A DNA stretch of 64,000 nucleotides, from contig NC_088204.1 of NCBI RefSeq assembly GCF_037126465.1, forward strand, positions 77,561,807-77,625,806. The letters are read 5' to 3'. The position numbers were made by a program, and so were the translations under genes. Positions 1-11,099 of this stretch are shown piece after piece. The stretch comes from Ornithodoros turicata (lineage: Eukaryota; Arthropoda; Arachnida; Ixodida; Argasidae). How positions within the stretch are numbered: position 1 is the first letter of the stretch; each line of letters starts with the position of its first letter. Below the pieces are notes generated by a model, which worked only from the letters and a program-made list of their open reading frames with translations, had not been told where the DNA came from and ran no database searches.

Positions 1-3000
1 TAGGCGGAGCGAGTGTCTGAAGTACCTGAGCGCAAGGGTAGCGGCAGCGGATCCAAACTCTATCCGCTGATGGACCTGGCGTCGAATGTGTGTAATGGTG
101 CATGAAGAAACTTGAGCAGATGAACGAGAAGCGATGCGTTTAGTTAGTGTGTATGGAAGCATCGACTGACGGTGCGAAGACCTCCGTTTTGAAGCACAAT
201 TTGCCTTCCAAGTAGGCGGAGCGAGTGTCTGAAGTACCTGAGCGCAAGGGTAGCGGCAGCGGATCCAAACTCTATCCGCTGATGGACCTGGCGTCGAATG
301 TGTGTAATGGTGCATGAAGAAACTTGAGCAGATGAACGAGAAGCGATGCGTTTAGTTAGTGTGTATGGAAGCATCGACTGACGGTGCGAAGACCTCCGTT
401 TTGAAGCACAATTTGCCTTCCAAGTAGGCGGAGCGAGTGTCTGAAGTACCTGAGCGCAAGGGTAGCGGCAGCGGATCCAAACTCTATCCGCTGATGGACC
501 TGGCGTCGAATGTGTGTAATGGTGCATGAAGAAACTTGAGCAGATGAACGAGAAGCGATGCGTTTAGTTAGTGTGTATGGAAGCATCGACTGACGGTGCG
601 AAGACCTCCGTTTTGAAGCACAATTTGCCTTCCAAGTAGGCGGAGCGAGTGTCTGAAGTACCTGAGCGCAAGGGTAGCGGCAGCGGATCCAAACTCTATC
701 CGCTGATGGACCTGGCGTCGAATGTGTGTAATGGTGCATGAAGAAACTTGAGCAGATGAACGAGAAGCGATGCGTTTAGTTAGTGTGTATGGAAGCATCG
801 ACTGACGGTGCGAAGACCTCCGTTTTGAAGCACAATTTGCCTTCCAAGTAGGCGGAGCGAGTGTCTGAAGAACCTGAGCGCAAGGGTAGCGGCAGCGGAT
901 CCAAACTCTATCCGCTGATGGACCTGGCGTCGAATGTGTGTAATGGTGCATGAAGAAACTTGAGCAGATGAACGAGAAGCGATGCGTTTAGTTAGTGTGT
1001 ATGGAAGCATCGACTGACGGTGCGAAGACCTCCGTTTTGAAGCACAATTTGCCTTCCAAGTAGGCGGAGCGAGTGTCTGAAGAACCTGAGCGCAAGGGTA
1101 GCGGCAGCGGATCCAAACTCTATCCGCTGATGGACCTGGCGTCGAATGTGTGTAATGGTGCATGAAGAAACTTGAGCAGATGAACGAGAAGCGATGCGTT
1201 TAGTTAGTGTGTATGGAAGCATCGACTGACGGTGCGAAGACCTCCGTTTTGAAGCACAATTTGCCTTCCAAGTAGGCGGAGCGAGTGTCTGAAGAACCTG
1301 AGCGCAAGGGTAGCGGCAGCGGATCCAAACTCTATCCGCTGATGGACCTGGCGTCGAATGTGTGTAATGGTGCATGAAGAAACTTGAGCAGATGAACGAG
1401 AAGCGATGCGTTTAGTTAGTGTGTATGGAAGCATCGACTGACGGTGCGAAGACCTCCGTTTTGAAGCACAATTTGCCTTCCAAGTAGGCGGAGCGAGTGT
1501 CTGAAGAACCTGAGCGCAAGGGTAGCGGCAGCGGATCCAAACTCTATCCGCTGATGGACCTGGCGTCGAATGTGTGTAATGGTGCATGAAGAAACTTGAG
1601 CAGATGAACGAGAAGCGATGCGTTTAGTTAGTGTGTATGGAAGCATCGACTGACGGTGCGAAGACCTCCGTTTTGAAGCACAATTTGCCTTCCAAGTAGG
1701 CGGAGCGAGTGTCTGAAGAACCTGAGCTCAAGGGTAGCGGCAGCGGATCCAAACTCTATCCGCTGATGGACCTGGCGTCGAATGTGTGTAATGGTGCATG
1801 AAGAAACTTGAGCAGATGAACGAGAAGCGATGCGTTTAGTTAGTGTGTATGGAAGCATCGACTGACGGTGCGAAGACCTCCGTTTTGAAGCACAATTTGC
1901 CTTCCAAGTAGGCGGAGCGAGTGTCTGAAGAACCTGAGCTCAAGGGTAGCGGCAGCGGATCCAAACTCTATCCGCTGATGGACCTGACGTCGAATGTGTG
2001 TAATGGTGCATGAAGAAACTTGAGCAGATGAACGAGAAGCGATGCGTTTAGTTAGTGTGTATGGAAGCATCGACTGACGGTGCGAAGACCTCCGTTTTGA
2101 AGCACAATTTGCCTTCCAAGTAGGCGGAGCGAGTGTCTGAAGAACCTGAGCTCAAGGGTAGCGGCAGCGGATCCAAACTCTATCCGCTGATGGACCTGGC
2201 GTCGAATGTGTGTAATGGTGCATGAAGAAACTTGAGCAGATGAACGAGAAGCGATGCGTTTAGTTAGTGTGTATGGAAGCATCGACTGACGGTGCGAAGA
2301 CCTCCGTTTTGAAGCACAATTTGCCTTCCAAGTAGGCGGAGCGAGTGTCTGAAGAACCTGAGCTCAAGGGTAGCGGCAGCGGATCCAAACTCTATCCGCT
2401 GATGGACCTTACGTCGAATGTGTGTAATGGTGCATGAAGAAACTTGAGCAGATGAACGAGAAGCGATGCGTTTAGTTAGTGTGTATGGAAGCATCGACTG
2501 ACGGTGCGAAGACCTCCGTTTTGAAGCACAATTTGCCTTCCAAGTAGGCGGAGCGAGTGTCTGAAGAACCTGAGCTCAAGGGTAGCGGCAGCGGATCCAA
2601 ACTCTATCCGCTGATGGACCTGGCGTCGAATGTGTGTAATGGTGCATGAAGAAACTTGAGCAGATGAACGAGAAGCGATGCGTTTAGTTAGTGTGTATGG
2701 AAGCATCGACTGACGGTGCGAAGACCTCCGTTTTGAAGCACAATTTGCCTTCCAAGTAGGCGGAGCGAGTGTCTGAAGAACCTGAGCTCAAGGGTAGCGG
2801 CAGCGGATCCAAACTCTATCCGCTGATGGACCTTACGTCGAATGTGTGTAATGGTGCATGAAGAAACTTGAGCAGATGAACGAGAAGCGATGCGTTTAGT
2901 TAGTGTGTATGGAAGCATCGACTGACGGTGCGAAGACCTCCGTTTTGAAGCACAATTTGCCTTCCAAGTAGGCGGAGCGAGTGTCTGAAGAACCTGAGCT

Positions 3001-5779
3001 CAAGGGTAGCGGCAGCGGATCCAAACTCTATCCGCTGATGGACCTTACGTCGAATGTGTGTAATGGTGCATGAAGAAACTTGAGCAGATGAACGAGAAGC
3101 GATGCGTTTAGTTAGTGTGTATGGAAGCATCGACTGACGGTGCGAAGACCTCCGTTTTGAAGCACAATTTGCCTTCCAAGTAGGCGGAGCGAGTGTCTGA
3201 AGAACCTGAGCTCAAGGGTAGCGGCAGCGGATCCAAACTCTATCCGCTGATGGACCTGGCGTCGAATGTGTGTAATGGTGCATGAAGAAACTTGAACAGA
3301 TGAACGAGAAGCGATGCGTTTAGTTAGTGTGTATGGAAGCATCGACTGACGGTGCGAAGACCTCCGTTTTGAAGCACAATTTGCCTTCCAAGTAGGCGGA
3401 GCGAGTGTCTGAAGAACCTGAGCTCAAGGGTAGCGGCAGCGGATCCAAACTATATCCGCTGATGGACCTGGCGTCGAATGTGTGTAATGGTGCATGAAGA
3501 AACTTGAGCAGATGAACGAGAAGCGATGCGTTTAGTTAGTGTGTATGGAAGCATCGACTGACGGTGCGAAGACCTCCGTTTTGAAGCACAATTTGCCTTC
3601 CAAGTAGGCGGAGCGAGTGTCTGAAGAACCTGAGCTCAAGGGTAGCGGCAGCGGATCCAAACTCTATCCGCTGATGGACCTGGCGTCGAATGTGTGTAAT
3701 GGTGCATGAAGAAACTTGAGCAGATGAACGAGAAGCGATGCGTTTAGTTAGTGTGTATGGAAGCATCGACTGACGGTGCGAAGACCTCCGTTTTGAAGCA
3801 CAATTTGCCTTCCAAGTAGGCGGAGCGAGTGTCTGAAGAACCTGAGCTCAAGGGTGGCGGCAGCGGATCCAAACTCTATCCGCTGATGGACCTGGCGTCG
3901 AATGTGTGTAATGGTGCATGAAGAAACTTGAGCAGATGAACGAGAAGCGATGCGTTTAGTTAGTGTGTATGGAAGCATCGACTGACGGTGCGAAGACCTC
4001 CGTTTTGAAGCACAATTTGCCTTCCAAGTAGGCGGAGCGAGTGTCTGAAGAACCTGAGCTCAAGGGTGGCGGCAGCGGATCCAAACTCTATCCGCTGATG
4101 GACCTGGCGTCGAATGTGTGTAATGGTGCATGAAGAAACTTGAGCAGATGAACGAGAAGCGATGCGTTTAGTTAGTGTGTATGGAAGCATCGACTGACGG
4201 TGCGAAGACCTCCGTTTTGAAGCACAATTTGCCTTCCAAGTAGGCGGAGCGAGTGTCTGAAGAACCTGAGCTCAAGGGTAGCGGCAGCGGATCCAAACTC
4301 TATCCGCTGATGGACCTTACGTCGAATGTGTGTAATGGTGCATGAAGAAACTTGAGCAGATGAACGAGAAGCGATGCGTTTAGTTAGTGTGTATGGAAGC
4401 ATCGACTGACGGTGCGAAGACCTCCGTTTTGAAGCACAATTTGCCTTCCAAGTAGGCGGAGCGAGTGTCTGAAGAACCTGAGCTCAAGGGTAGCGGCAGC
4501 GGATCCAAACTCTATCCGCTGATGGACCTGGCGTCGAATGTGTGTAATGGTGCATGAAGAAACTTGAGCAGATGAACGAGAAGCGATGCGTTTAGTTAGT
4601 GTGCATGGAAGCATCGACTGACGGTGCGAAGACCTCCGTTTTGAAGCACAATTTGCCTTCCAAGTAGGCGGAGCGAGTGTCTGAAGAACCTGAGCTCAAG
4701 GGTAGCGGCAGCGGATCCAAACTCTATCCGCTGATGGACCTTACGTCGAATGTGTGTAATGGTGCATGAAGAAACTTGAGCAGATGAACGAGAAGCGATG
4801 CGTTTAGTTAGTGTGTATGGAAGCATCGACTGACGGTGCGAAGACCTCCGTTTTGAAGCACAATTTGCCTTCCAAGTAGGCGGAGCGAGTGTCTGAAGAA
4901 CCTGAGCTCAAGGGTAGCGGCAGCGGATCCAAACTCTATCCGCTGATGGACCTGGCGTCGAATGTGTGTAATGGTGCATGAAGAAACTTGAGCAGATGAA
5001 CGAGAAGCGATGCGTTTAGTTAGTGTGTATGGAAGCATCGACTGACGGTGCGAAGACCTCCGTTTTGAAGCACAATTTGCCTTCCAAGTAGGCGGAGCGA
5101 GTGTCTGAAGAACCTGAGCTCAAGGGTGGCGGCAGCGGATCCAAACTCTATCCGCTGATGGACCTGGCGTCGAATGTGTGTAATGGTGCATGAAGAAACT
5201 TGAGCAGATGAATGAGAAGCGATGCGTTTAGTTAGTGTGTATGGAAGCATCGACTGACGGTGCGAAGACCTCCGTTTTGAAGCACAATTTGCATTCCAAG
5301 TAGGCGGAGCGAGTGTCTGAAGAACCTGAGCTCAAGCGTAGCGGCAGCGGATCCAAACTCTATCCGCTGATGGACCTGGCGTCGAATGTGTGTAATGGTG
5401 CATGAAGAAACTTGAGCAGATGAACGAGAAGCGATGCGTTTAGTTAATGTGTATGGAAGCATCGACTGACGGTGCGAAGACCTCCGTTTTGAAGCACAAT
5501 TTGCCTTCCAAGTAGGCGGAGCGAGTGTCTGAAGAACCTGAGCTCAAGGGTAGCGGCAGCGGATCCAAACTCTATCCGCTGATGGACCTGGCGTCGAATG
5601 TGTGTAATGGTGCATGAAGAAACTTGAGCAGATGAACGAGAAGCGATGCGTTTAGTTAGTGTCGATGGAAGCATCGACTGACGGTGCGAAGACATCCGTT
5701 TTGAAGCAAAATTTGCCTTCCAAGTAGGCGGAGCGAGTGTCTGAAGAACCTGAGCTCAAGGGTAGCGGCAGCGGATCCA
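1..5779. repeat. 212-bp satellite array, 27.3 units
   Basis: A head-to-tail array of a 212-bp unit that begins with TAGGCGGAGCGAGTGTCTG at 1, 213, 425 and so on to 5725. The last unit is cut off after about 55 bp inside its GGATCCA word. Units are near identical. A diagnostic site about 23 bp into the unit reads GTACCTGAGCGC in units 1-4, GAACCTGAGCGC in units 5-8 and GAACCTGAGCTC in all later units. Another site is GGACCTGGCG in most units, GGACCTGACG in unit 10 and GGACCTTACG in units 12, 14, 15, 21 and 23. Private changes cluster in units 25-27 at the right edge. The open frames are artefacts: 212 is not a multiple of 3, so the array cannot be read as one protein. The array probably continues left of the window. 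Confidence 0.97.
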
Positions 5780-5990
5780 GCGGATGATAGGTCATATCAC
5801 ACCAACACAACACACAACATGTGCTCTCGTATTAAGGTCGAACAATTAGTAGGTGGCCTTTACACCCGGAAAATTACTCTCGACCCAGATTATAGCTCAT
5901 TCGCCAGGTGCTAGCGGCCCTGTATTACCACAGCGTGCTCCTGATAATACGTCTGCTCTCGTCATACAGTGCAACATGAAATAAATAGAG
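5780..5990. other. Flank of the satellite, nothing recognised
   Basis: Single-copy-looking sequence between the satellite edge and the first interspersed repeat. I see no coding signal, no repeat partner inside the window and no RNA-like fold. Confidence 0.5.
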
Positions 5991-6195
5991 AGAAACTGAT
6001 GTTCTCAGGCTGGAACAACATAGAAGGGACAGATACAAACAAAGCCTCAAGTTGCCTAAGATGACGCACCCCGAAAGTCGCTGGAGAGGCGTGTTAGCTT
6101 AGCTCAATTGGTAGAGCCCTGGACCGGTAATCCAGAAGATGTGGGTTCGATCCCTACAGCTGGCTAACCTTTTCAGTGACTTTCATCTTTCATCG
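5991..6195 (+). repeat. Interspersed repeat carrying a tRNA-like cassette
   Basis: The segment running from GATGTTCTCAGGCTGGA through TTTTCAGTGACTTTCATC is partly repeated at 10.69-10.77 kb, where the middle part, including the tRNA-like block, is absent. This suggests a SINE or composite repeat in which the tRNA-like block is internal. Family name unknown. Confidence 0.6.
6093..6165 (+). repeat. tRNA-like fold (box A and box B), SINE-derived
   Basis: The 73 nt fold as a full cloverleaf. The 7-bp acceptor stem (GTTAGCT with AGCTGGC) has two G-U pairs. The D stem is GCTC/GAGC, the anticodon stem CTGGA/TCCAG and the T stem GTGGG/CCTAC. Box A is TAGCTCAATTGG and box B is GGTTCGATCCC. The anticodon would be GGT (Thr), but position 33 is C instead of the near-invariant U, so a working tRNA gene is unlikely. 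Its place inside a repeat also points to a SINE-type pol III promoter. A real tRNA is the less likely alternative. Confidence 0.6.
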
Positions 6196-6248
6196 ATGAA
6201 ATAAATGTTTAGGGTAGGCAGTAACTTGGTTGCAAACGACTGAATAAA

Positions 6249-6385
6249 CTGTAGCTCGATGAAACGGGCGTAACGGCGAGGAGATCCGTCCCTCGCATTC
6301 AATTAATAACGCTTGAGGGTCAAGTGATGCTTATTAACCGCTGAAACGGGAACAGGAAAACCTGTATGCACTGTATTAGGTGCCA
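6249..6385 (+). repeat. Repeat shared with 16.38-16.51 kb (inverted copy)
   Basis: The block starting CTGTAGCTCGATGAAACGGG matches the reverse complement of 16375-16507 over about 130 bp, including a GCTTATTAACCG word and an ending near CTGTATGCACT. It is a dispersed repeat of unknown class. Confidence 0.65.
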
Positions 6386-6711
6386 AGAGCACACATAACA
6401 GGGATAGCAGCGCTATACGAACGCCCTGGTTGGCACGTACCGCACGGTGGCGATTTCGAAACGGTGCATCAAAGAAGATTCGGGAATCGCTGACTTCCGG
6501 TAATTCAGGAGAAGTTTCACGTATCAAATTTCAAGGTATCATCACGGCAGAGTTTGGTCTTACGATGGTGTAAGACCATTCACCTCACCTTGTCCTGTCC
6601 TTGGCATTTTTTCCCCAGTGTTAGGGCGTTGTCACACTGGGCCAACGACCGACAGATCTTGTCGACTGACATCCAAAGACATGCCTCGAACCAGTCACAC
6701 TGCACATACAG

Positions 6712-7237
6712 TTAAGAAGGCTGGCAGTCCACTGCAAAGAAGTCCTCTGCAGGGTCGATTGACTGCAGGTCACTGTTGTATGAGACAGCCTCAGCTCTGA
6801 ACGCTTGGGCCCGAGCAGCACACCGGCGGCGTATAGACATACAACGAGCAGAAAGTGTAAGGGGCAGATGCACCGTAGCATGAGTCACAACTTGTGCAGC
6901 ACGTCGTGCAGCCGCATCTGCGCGTGAGTTACCGGATAAGCCCGCATGACCGGGAATCCACTGAAGAGAAAGAACGTGACCATTTGCACAGAGCCGATTG
7001 TATTCCTGGATGATCATGCTGGGCAGGTCACGTATGATGGTGGGGTGGGAAGACAGCAAAAGAAGGAGGGACGCCCTGCTGTCAGTGAGGACAACCCAGG
7101 ACTTCTCAGGTGGCAGGCCAGCAATGTACCTTAGGGCTGCGAAGATGGCATACAGTTGCGCCTCAGTAGAGGACACAGGATAGGGCAACATGTAGGCTTG
7201 TTCGTGGTCCGTATGTGTGACGTAAAGGCTGCCTTTG
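6712..7237 (-). pseudogene. Non-LTR retrotransposon fragment, RNase H domain
   Basis: The minus frame encodes an RNase H domain. A conserved Glu lies in STEAQLYA, a catalytic Asp in VVLTDSRASL, then QWIPGHAGLSGNSRAD holds the C-terminal His/Asp. This arrangement is typical of the domain behind the reverse transcriptase in I/R1/Tad-like LINEs. The frame meets a stop just upstream (near 7237), and the first catalytic Asp and the whole RT are missing. It is a 5'-truncated, dead copy. The exact LINE clade cannot be set from this piece. Confidence 0.8.
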
Positions 7238-7244
7238 ATGTGTC

Positions 7245-8760
7245 ACGCATCACAGATCTCTGCGGGAAAAACAACGTCGGCAAAATGCCGGGCCGACGTC
7301 TGCTTCCATCCTAAAAGTTGTCGGCCCAAGCTTGCAAAAAGGCTTGGGCCAAGGTTGGGGATTGACACTGGCCTCACTTGGGCCGACTTAGCCGGCACAA
7401 GCTCGTGTCAATGTAGAGGGCCGACCAGACAGATGTAGAGGCCAATGTCTGGCCAATAAGGAACCAAGCTAGGGTACGGATTGGGTAAACGTGTAACAAC
7501 ACCATATAACAACGCCTGTGCATGGGCCAACCACGGCCCGTTGCAAAAAAAAAAGAAAAGAAAAAAGGCATGGCCCAACTATTAAGCAGAGCGCCGCATC
7601 ATGCAGCTTTGGCTGCCCCCCAAGGAGAAAAATAACGTCACCAAAATGCCGGGCCGAGGTGTGGCCATCGACCACACAACCGTTGGGCCGTCCTTGCAAA
7701 AAAGTTGGACCAAGCTTGACAATAGCTAGGCTGGCCTACTCGGCCTTGGATGGTGCATTATCGGCCAACAAATTTGTTTCTTGATACGGATCTGTACCCT
7801 GGCCAATGACTTGCCAAGCATTGCCTAGCCTGCATTGTGCCAAGGTCGGCCAAAGCAGTCCTGTGGCGTCGCTCGTATTCATACTCAATTGTCTCGCGGC
7901 GTAGGGTAACGGTGTAGGGGAAGAATCATAAAAGCTCGCAATATGCCGAAGATCACTAGCATCAAACAGCTCACAATAAAAAAAATAAATTACATTTCTT
8001 TCCTGAGGAAGAACAGCAGATACTATACATAGCTTTGTCTCTCGAGCTTCCACAAATTCGAGAGCGCTGCTCGCGTGTGCGTCAAAATGAAGGGTGATCT
8101 GTCTAAGTTTAATTTGACGTCTATACGACCAACAGCGAAATGAGGAATTGCTTGTCGTATTAGCTCACCATGAAGGGTAACGTCTCCGTTTATTACTTCT
8201 TTTGGTTTGAGACAATCACTTGGCCAATCGAAAGTTGAACTTTTGCAGTGCTCCACCATTCCGCGTTTTCCTCTCCCCAAGACAACACACCAAGATTGGA
8301 CAAGACCTCGGCTGGCCAACCTAGCCGTGCTTGGCAAGTGCTTGGCCAACGAGCTCGTTTCTTGGTACAGATCTGCCCCATGGCCGACGGCTTGCCAAAC
8401 CTCGCTCTGCCTATCACTGTATAACATTGCGCCAACGTTGGCCTGTTGGAAGAGTCGTTGGCCAACTCTCATTCGACTTTTTGCCAAAAGTCGAAGCGAC
8501 TTTTCTTTCTTTTTGTTTTGAGTAGCTTGCATTGTTTTCGGGATTGTTTGCAGCGTAGGACCGACGTTGGCCCGTCTTTATTATGTCGTACTCTCAATAG
8601 CACGCGCGCAACACGTCGCACAACGTTCTCGGCCCGTCGTCGTTCATAAACCACCACAGTGAGCGATATCAGACTGACGTTGGTACAAGGTGCAGTGGCC
8701 GACTTAGTCGCTTGCCGATCAAAAACCGATCACGGGCCGATGGTTGGCAGTCGGCAATTT
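7245..8760. repeat. Word-rich repeat built from TTGGCCAA / GGCCGAC words
   Basis: The stretch is unusually dense in the palindromic words TTGGCC and GGCCAA and in GGGCCGAC. Larger blocks recur inside it: AAAATGCCGGGCCGA occurs near 7280 and 7640, and a block with GTTTCTTG..TACnGATCTG..CCC occurs near 7770 and 8355. No long homology to a coding element is seen. It is probably a non-autonomous mobile element with an internally amplified core. The open frames inside lack any domain. Confidence 0.55.
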
Positions 8761-8934
8761 CCGCTTGGGATGCATCTGTGAAGATTTGACGACAGCAAGG
8801 GTTAGCTGGAGTTGATATGTACCAAGGAGAGCTGATGGGCTACTGGAGGAGCTTCGTGTTTTCGAGGAAGGTCCGGGATGATTGCAGGTTGAATGACGGG
8901 ACGTTCAAGGGTACGTCCGCATAGCTGGCGCAAA

Positions 8935-8962
8935 GGAGGGAGTAGGGTAGGGTAGGGTAGGC
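8935..8962 (+). repeat. Short GGGTA tract
   Basis: About four copies of GTAGG/GGGTA occur in tandem. A single related unit (GGGTAGGCAGTAAC) occurs at 6213. It is too short to call telomeric sequence. Confidence 0.6.
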
Positions 8963-9169
8963 AGTAACACATATGGTTAATACAGCCTACGATCCTTGTG
9001 TCCTGCCGCTGTCTCTGCACTAACATTCGTCCCGCCACCTTTAAACGTCGACTCTTGATGCGCTGGCGGATGTGATGAAAGGAAGGCCTCCCTTTAAGTT
9101 TCGCTCTACCCCTGGTGGTGATGTGGTGAAATGGGCGTCCTCACAATGACAAGCGAAGCCCTACGGAGT

Positions 9170-9930
9170 CTAAAAACGTTGAAGTGTTTTTAGGGCGGAG
9201 CGTTGCTGGGCTGCATTTGGCCATGATCCAAACAATTTTGACACATTGAGCAGGCGAAAGCCTAGCTGACACTGAAAGTGTGGATCTGAATGTTTGGGGG
9301 GGGGGGGGGGGCGGGGGCAATTGAGAAGGATGTGCCGGAGCTCTTCCAGATTGTGATGGCTTCTAGGAAAGCCAACTTGTAGCAAGCGGTAACGCCAGTG
9401 AGCTGTACAAGCCACATTGAGCGTCATTTGATGAATTAATGCAACGTCTTGGGTGTTTGAATGCGGTGTTTCGTCGCATCTGAAAAACGAGCGTTGGATC
9501 AAGCATATATTTCAGTTATCAACTAGCGGAAAGCCAGGGGTGCCGCTAGACATCGAAGGATGGAAGGACGTTCTCTCTCAGCAATGACATACTCGTTCGT
9601 CTCCTGTAGACGAGAGAGCTACTTCTGCTGGGCCTGTCAGCCTGTTCATTCCCCATGACACCACAAATAGGCTCGAACCCGCTGGAGAACTAGCCTGCGT
9701 CCTGCTTCGTCCACATACTGGTAAGCCACTAACATATCGGTCACTAAGTGTGCGGACGTGCTTCGTATGAATGTGTTTTCAATTGCTTGCAGTGCAGATT
9801 TTGAGTCAGTGAACACTGTCCATTCTCGCGGGTCAAATCCTCTACGTGCTGCACTGAGTGGGGACGAGCCTCGTACGCACCTGGTCTCAACAGCTGATAC
9901 AGGGTGTGTGCAGAAAAACGTGACCCGCAT
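9170..9930 (-). pseudogene. Non-LTR retrotransposon fragment (RNase H end and C-terminus)
   Basis: In one minus frame at 9646-9930 the motif TVFTDSKSALQAIEN (RNase H Asp) is followed by a form of the PAHLGCHGN motif. In a shifted frame GNEQAD follows. A third frame at 9170-9502 has a LINE C-terminal block with LIHQMTLNVACTAHWRYRL and LEELRHILLNCP. The pieces are in the right order but split by frameshifts and stops, so this is a decayed copy. A 14-base G run near 9300 lies in it. Confidence 0.7.
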
Positions 9931-10435
9931 TTTTACATGTAACTCGTTGTCTACTTACCCGAGGAACTTCCGGTGGCGTACGATGGCGTATTTATGCGTG
10001 CGAAAGCTACAAAAAAATCCTGGAAGCCATACTCGGCGTAAAAAAAATAAAGAGCGCGAAAACATGGTCTTCCATGCATTATAATAGGGCGGTCATCACA
10101 GTGCATGGTAGTGCATTTCGGTCTCAGGAGAGTTATGTGCAGGCACCGCTAGGGGTACTGCCGATGAGCATCCATGTGGGACATCTTTCGATTTATGCAC
10201 CGATAGCTCCCCTAGCGGTACTTGAACACAACTCTCCTACGTCCACCATGTTGCCCTATTCTGATGCACGGAGGCCGACGTTTTCGTTGCTCCGTTTATT
10301 TTTTAAGCTGAGTATGGCTTCCACAATTGTTCTGCAGATTTCGCACGCATAAATGCGCCATCGTGCGCCACCGGAAGTTCGTTAGTTAGGTAGACAACAA
10401 GCTATGTGCCTAAATGCGGGTCACGTTTTTCTGCA
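9909..10435. mobile_element. Palindromic foldback element in LINE sequence
   Basis: The ends read TGCAGAAAAACGTGACC and its inverse GGTCACGTTTTTCTGCA. The arms keep matching inward (GCGTATTTATGCGTGCGAAA with TTTCGCACGCATAAATGCGC; AATAGGGC with GCCCTATT), so most of the roughly 527 bp is a large imperfect palindrome. RNase H-like LINE sequence lies on both sides. The element has no coding capacity and is probably a MITE. Superfamily unknown. Confidence 0.7.
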
Positions 10436-10500
10436 GACACGCTGTAGAGCCGATTTGGAGTCAATGAACACAGTTCATTGTCGCGGCTATTTATGCACTG
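10436..10500 (-). pseudogene. LINE RNase H scrap next to the palindrome
   Basis: The minus strand reads TVFIDSKSALQRV, the same RNase H Asp motif found at 9.8 kb. The motif is therefore present on both sides of the palindrome, which does not fit a simple insertion into one copy. Confidence 0.6.
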
Positions 10501-10682
10501 CGAAATAGCGGGGGGGGGGGGAGGGGACGCTGAACGCTGAAATAGCCAAAAAATAGCCAAGATGAAAAACACCCCGCCAACTGTCACAAAAAGTAGCCCA
10601 ATTTGGCGGTTTATAGCCCGATCTGGCAACCCTGCTGCTCTCCAACCAGGCGGTCCTCGCGCAGAACTTTCTACTGGGGGCA

Positions 10683-10770
10683 AAGAGAGAACGGATGTTC
10701 TGAGGCTGGAGCGACATAGGAGGACAAACACATACAATGCCTCAATTTTCAGTGACTTCCATTTTTCCTG
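10683..10770 (+). repeat. Partial copy of the 5.99-kb repeat without tRNA-like cassette
   Basis: GGATGTTCTGAGGCTGGAGC..GCCTCAATTTTCAGTGACTT matches the flanks at 5.99-6.19 kb. The block between GCCTCAA and TTTTCAGTGAC, which holds the tRNA-like fold there, is missing here. Confidence 0.6.
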
Positions 10771-10899
10771 ACTGTGTGACCATTGGTATGTTTTCTGATT
10801 TATCTACGTGGTATTGAGCAGCCGGCTTCCACGTTGGTGGTGCCCATTTTCTCATTTTTTTCTTTTCCATTCACTCACTCACTCCATCTGTCATCTTTC

Positions 10900-11080
10900 A
10901 CCCACTGGGGGCGCTGGGCGGCATGGTGGTGCCACCTGTTGCGTCCCTGGCGTACTAGGGAGATGTGCGCCGGTGCCGTTTTTGTCGGCGGCGGTGTTGG
11001 ATCCATTTTGAGGGCCGGCGGCGGCGGCGTGAATCGGCGAGCCGGCGGCATCATCGCCGTCGTGCTCATCCGCGCGTTAA
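10900..11080. other. GC-rich (GGC)n-containing segment
   Basis: Rich in GGCGGC words and CpG, in contrast with the AT-rich sequence that follows. No domain is recognisable. It could be a fragment of a repeat or a CpG-rich promoter remnant, and I cannot tell which. Confidence 0.35.
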
Positions 11081-11099
11081 CCTTACTTCCATGGCATTA

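Noticed and set aside
144..5695. Many 76-127 residue open frames on the minus strand at 1-5.7 kb
   Set aside because: They recur every 212 bp, the unit length is not a multiple of 3, and no domain is present. They are satellite by-products.
1..5779. CRISPR-like regular spacing
   Set aside because: There are no unique spacers. The whole 212-bp unit repeats, and the genome is eukaryotic.
6093..6165. A functional tRNA-Thr gene
   Set aside because: C at position 33 and its place inside a dispersed repeat make a tRNA-derived cassette more likely.
8935..8962. Telomere repeat
   Set aside because: Only about four GGGTA units. The arthropod telomere unit is TTAGG, and there is no chromosome-end context.
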